Positions 13,688 to 15,498 of a stretch of 15,498 nt of DNA are shown piece by piece (the first letter of the stretch is position 1; each line of letters begins with the position of its first letter). The DNA lies in the NCBI GenBank assembly GCA_946480485.1, contig CAMLJW010000077.1, forward strand, positions 1 to 15,498, written 5' to 3'. Below the pieces are notes generated by a model, which had not been told where the DNA came from, did not search any database, and saw only the letters and a list, made by a program, of their open reading frames with translations. This DNA comes from an uncultured Streptomyces sp. GTDB taxonomy: Bacteria > Actinomycetota > Actinomycetes > Streptomycetales > Streptomycetaceae. The position numbers and the translations under genes were made by a program.

Positions 13688-14596
13688 ATGGCCACACCAC
13701 CGAGCGCCGCCACGTTCGCCGCACTCCTACGCGCCGAGGGCCTGACCGTCGTCGAAGTAGGCGACTGGGAACACCACAACCGCAACCACAAGGGCGAGTG
13801 GGGCCCCGTGCACGGGGTGATGATCCACCACACAGTGACCAAGGGCACCGCCACCACAGTGCGGATCTGCCGCGACGGATACTCCGCCCTGCCCGGACCG
13901 CTGTGCCACGGCGTCATCGCCAAGGACGGCACCGTCCACCTCGTCGGCTACGGCCGCGCCAACCACGCCGGCCTCGGCGACGACGACGTACTCGCCGCCG
14001 TCATCGACGAGAAGCCGCTACCCGTCGACAACGAGACGACCACTGACGGGAACCGGCACTTCTACGGCTTCGAGTGCGAGAACCTCGGCGACGGCAAAGA
14101 CCCCTGGCCCCAAGCCCAACTGGACGCCATCGAGAAGGCATCGGCCGCACTCTGCCGCCACCACGGCTGGGGCGCGGCCTCGGTGATCGGCCACCTCGAA
14201 TGGCAGCCCGGCAAGGTCGACCCACGCGGCTTCACGATGGCCTCCATGCGCCAGCGGATCGCCCAACGCCTCAACAACCAGCCCCAAGAGGAGGACCCCA
14301 TGGCGGGTATGAGCAGCAAGGACATCTGCACGGCGGTGTGGGACACCGACGGCGTAGTCGGCGTCCCCGAAGGCTGGGGCACGGCCGGAAACACCGAATG
14401 GAAGCCCGCCTCGATCCTCATCGACCTCGGCAAGCGGGTCCGCGGCCTGGAGGCCGGGATAAAGGCGCAGGCCGTGACGATCGACAAACTCGTTGACGCC
14501 GTAGCGGCCGGGCCGGTCGCCGACGTCAACGCCCTCAAGGCGGAGATCCGTGCCGCGATCGAATCCGTGACCGTCCGACTCGATGTGGAGGCCTGA
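13688..14596 (+). CDS. Endolysin, N-acetylmuramoyl-L-alanine amidase
   Basis: Encodes 302 aa. Residues 40-190 are an Amidase_2 (zinc amidase) domain: VMIHHTVTKGT with zinc-type H47, LCHGVIAKDGTVHLVG, a grove loop GRANHAGLG, YGFECENLG with acidic residues 129/131, VIGHLEW with H169, and GKVDPRG with K176 and D178 completing the expected His-His-Asp site. It cleaves the bond between muramic acid and the stem peptide. After a short linker (QPQEEDP), residues 205-302 form a separate C-terminal domain: SSKDICTAVWDTDGVVGVP, then a helical/coiled segment (RVRGLEAGIKAQAVTIDKLVDAV). This is probably for cell-wall targeting or oligomerisation. There is no signal peptide, so release should need the holin next door. 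The ribosome site here (GAAAGAGAG, then 8 bases) is weaker than one found inside the gene. Confidence 0.92.
   Translation: MATPPSAATFAALLRAEGLTVVEVGDWEHHNRNHKGEWGPVHGVMIHHTVTKGTATTVRICRDGYSALPGPLCHGVIAKDGTVHLVGYGRANHAGLGDDDVLAAVIDEKPLPVDNETTTDGNRHFYGFECENLGDGKDPWPQAQLDAIEKASAALCRHHGWGAASVIGHLEWQPGKVDPRGFTMASMRQRIAQRLNNQPQEEDPMAGMSSKDICTAVWDTDGVVGVPEGWGTAGNTEWKPASILIDLGKRVRGLEAGIKAQAVTIDKLVDAVAAGPVADVNALKAEIRAAIESVTVRLDVEA
14288..14302 (+). promoter_or_regulatory. Strong internal ribosome site and start in the endolysin gene
   Basis: GAGGAGG at 14288-14294 is followed by a 5-base spacer and ATG 14300-14302, in frame with the endolysin at residue 205. Translation from here would yield a separate 98-aa protein consisting of the C-terminal domain only, ending at the same stop (14594-14596). 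The site falls exactly at the linker between the catalytic and C-terminal domains. Several characterised endolysins make such short products, which assemble with the full-length enzyme. For this gene it is inference from the sequence. Confidence 0.6.
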
Positions 14597-14597
14597 C

Positions 14598-14822
14598 ATG
14601 GCTGCACCCGTAGAGGCGAAGGTGAAGTCGGCGACGACCGCCACGTTCCTCGTGTCCCTGCTGATCGCCGTACTGAATGCGGTGGTCGCCGACGACGCCC
14701 TGCTCGGCCCGCTGCCACCCTGGCTCCAAGCCGTCGTCATCGCCGCCGCACCCACCGCGGTCACGTTCCTGTCCGGCTGGGCCGCACGGCACACCCCGCG
14801 CAGCCCCGTCTCGGGCACCTGA
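14598..14822 (+). CDS. Holin, two membrane segments
   Basis: Encodes 74 aa from ATG 14598, six bases after GGAGG (14587-14591), which lies inside the end of the endolysin gene. An in-frame ATG at 14583 has no ribosome site. Two hydrophobic segments are visible: about 13-31 (ATFLVSLLIAVLNAVVAD) and about 42-63 (WLQAVVIAAAPTAVTFLSGW). They are separated by a short loop with PLPPW. The tail is basic and Ser/Pro-rich (AARHTPRS), probably cytoplasmic. The pattern of a hairpin with a PLPxWL turn and GWAxxH at the end matches small holins of Streptomyces phages. It would form membrane lesions that let the leaderless amidase reach the wall. Position next to the endolysin supports this. Confidence 0.85.
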   Translation: MAAPVEAKVKSATTATFLVSLLIAVLNAVVADDALLGPLPPWLQAVVIAAAPTAVTFLSGWAARHTPRSPVSGT

Positions 14823-14853
14823 TCCTGCCCGATGCGCGCGCCTTGGAGGTGGC

Positions 14854-15141
14854 ATGGACGCCGCCATGGTCACGGCCGTAGCCGCACTCATCGCGGCACC
14901 AGCAGCCGCGGCGGCAGCCATGTACGGCCAGCGAGGCGCGAACAGGGCAGCACGGGAGGGCACGGCATTGACCGGCTACGACAGTCTGACAGCGCGTCTC
15001 GTCGCAGAGCGGGACAAAGCTGAGATGGATGAGAAGGCCGCGGATGCGCGGGCGAGCGCTGCCGAGGCGAAGGTGTCCGCTCTGGAGGCGGAGATCACAC
15101 GCCTCCAGAACCTGGTCACGCAGCTTGGGGGACATCCGTGA
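14854..15141 (+). CDS. Membrane-anchored coiled-coil protein of the lysis region
   Basis: Encodes 95 aa from ATG 14854, with GGAGG at 14845-14849. The N-terminus is one Ala-rich hydrophobic segment (about 5-24, MVTAVAALIAAPAAAAAAMY). The rest is a charged helix with heptad-like spacing from about residue 45 to 92 (LVAERDKAEMDEKAADARAS, then VSALEAEITRLQNLVTQL). It is too short and simple for an enzyme. Its place after the holin and its one-TM plus coiled-coil build resemble accessory lysis proteins of actinophages (second holin, LysZ-like or spanin-like), but the sequence does not decide between these. Its stop overlaps the GTG of the next gene (GTGA, 15138-15141). Confidence 0.7.
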   Translation: MDAAMVTAVAALIAAPAAAAAAMYGQRGANRAAREGTALTGYDSLTARLVAERDKAEMDEKAADARASAAEAKVSALEAEITRLQNLVTQLGGHP

Positions 15142-15498
15142 CACGTGCCGAACAGATGTTGTACCGCAGCCGTCACCTGCTGTGGATGGTGGCCGCGCTC
15201 CTCGTCCTCGGCGGGGGCGTCGCCTTGTCGCTGCTCCTCATCCACCGGGAAGCGGACGCGCGCGCGGAAGTCGCCCGCGAGGCGGACCTTCGGGGGACCG
15301 CGGTGTCGACGCTCGCCGGGGATGTACGGGCGCTACGAGCACAGGTTGAGGCCGCAGGGGGGAAGCCGGTTGCTCCGGACCCGACGACGGCCGTGGAGGA
15401 TCTCCCCGATCGGGTAGAAGTGCCGGTGCCGATCCCGGGACCGCGAGGACCCAAGGGCGAGGCAGGGTCCCAGGGCCCGTCCGGGCCGTCCGGCCCAT
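15138..15498 (+). CDS. Membrane-anchored collagen-like protein, N-terminal part
   Basis: An open frame from GTG 15138 runs off the end of the window; 120 residues are visible. GTG overlaps the previous stop and follows GGGGGA at 15127-15132. Residues 1-12 are basic, about 13-37 form one membrane segment (LLWMVAALLVLGGGVALSLL), and 38-72 are helical and charged (EADARAEVAREADLRG, STLAGDVRALRAQVEAAG). A Pro/Val-rich stretch (KPVAPDPTTAVEDLPD) follows. From residue 101 collagen-type triplets begin: GPR GPK GEA GSQ GPS GPS GP. The layout suggests a type II membrane protein with its repeat outside the cell. I recall similar proteins after lysis genes in Streptomyces prophages. Function is unknown. 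Confidence 0.78.
   Translation, partial: MTRAEQMLYRSRHLLWMVAALLVLGGGVALSLLLIHREADARAEVAREADLRGTAVSTLAGDVRALRAQVEAAGGKPVAPDPTTAVEDLPDRVEVPVPIPGPRGPKGEAGSQGPSGPSGP

Noticed and set aside
1..15498. tRNA genes, CRISPR arrays, insertion sequences, attachment sites, integrase or toxin-antitoxin genes
   Set aside because: The plus strand is filled by structural and lysis genes with gaps of at most about 60 bases. No regularly spaced repeats, transposase motifs or tRNA-like cloverleaf were noticed.

Overview
The window is a single, tightly packed, all-plus-strand structural and lysis module of a long-tailed (siphovirus-type) phage or prophage. The host is very probably Streptomyces or a close actinobacterial relative: the DNA is GC-rich with strongly G/C-ending codons, strong GGAGG-type ribosome sites, stop/start overlaps, and protein families I recognise from Streptomyces siphophages. 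No integrase, attachment site, repressor or terminase lies inside the window, so I cannot say whether it is an integrated prophage or a free phage.

Layout. 1-173: 3' end of a small protein with a CP-x-DG motif, downstream of the (unseen) capsid genes. 226-2135: head-tail joining genes (connector, HK97 gp10-like neck protein, tail terminator). 2135-4883: two related tail-tube proteins. The first is large and carries a LamG-like domain; the second is minimal. Between them lie an endonuclease VII-type HNH gene and a conserved gene of unknown function. 4944-5491: tail assembly chaperones G and G-T, joined by a -1 ribosomal frameshift at C CCT TTG followed by a perfect 7-bp hairpin. 5484-9491: tape measure protein (1335 aa). 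9491-12895: a 1134-aa tail-tip protein with two LamG-like domains and a third beta-rich domain inserted near its C-terminus. 12906-13672: a small fibre-like protein and a small unknown protein. 13688-15498: lysis region with an amidase endolysin (which has a strong internal translation start), a two-TM holin, a membrane-anchored coiled-coil protein, and the start of a membrane-anchored collagen-like protein that runs off the end.

How the genes work together. The connector, neck and terminator proteins join the filled head to the tail. G and G-T load onto the tape measure, around which tube subunits polymerise. The 1134-aa protein and the small fibre-like proteins form the tip that meets the cell surface, with LamG-like domains as probable glycan binders. 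The amidase, holin and membrane proteins release progeny. No gap exceeds about 60 bases, and I see no tRNA, CRISPR, insertion sequence or convincing promoter or terminator.

Most worth a second look: the complete frameshift cassette, the duplicated tail tube, the related LamG domains in tube and tip proteins, the nested C-terminal insertion in the tip protein, and the internal start in the endolysin. All family assignments are by eye from sequence and memory; no search was run.
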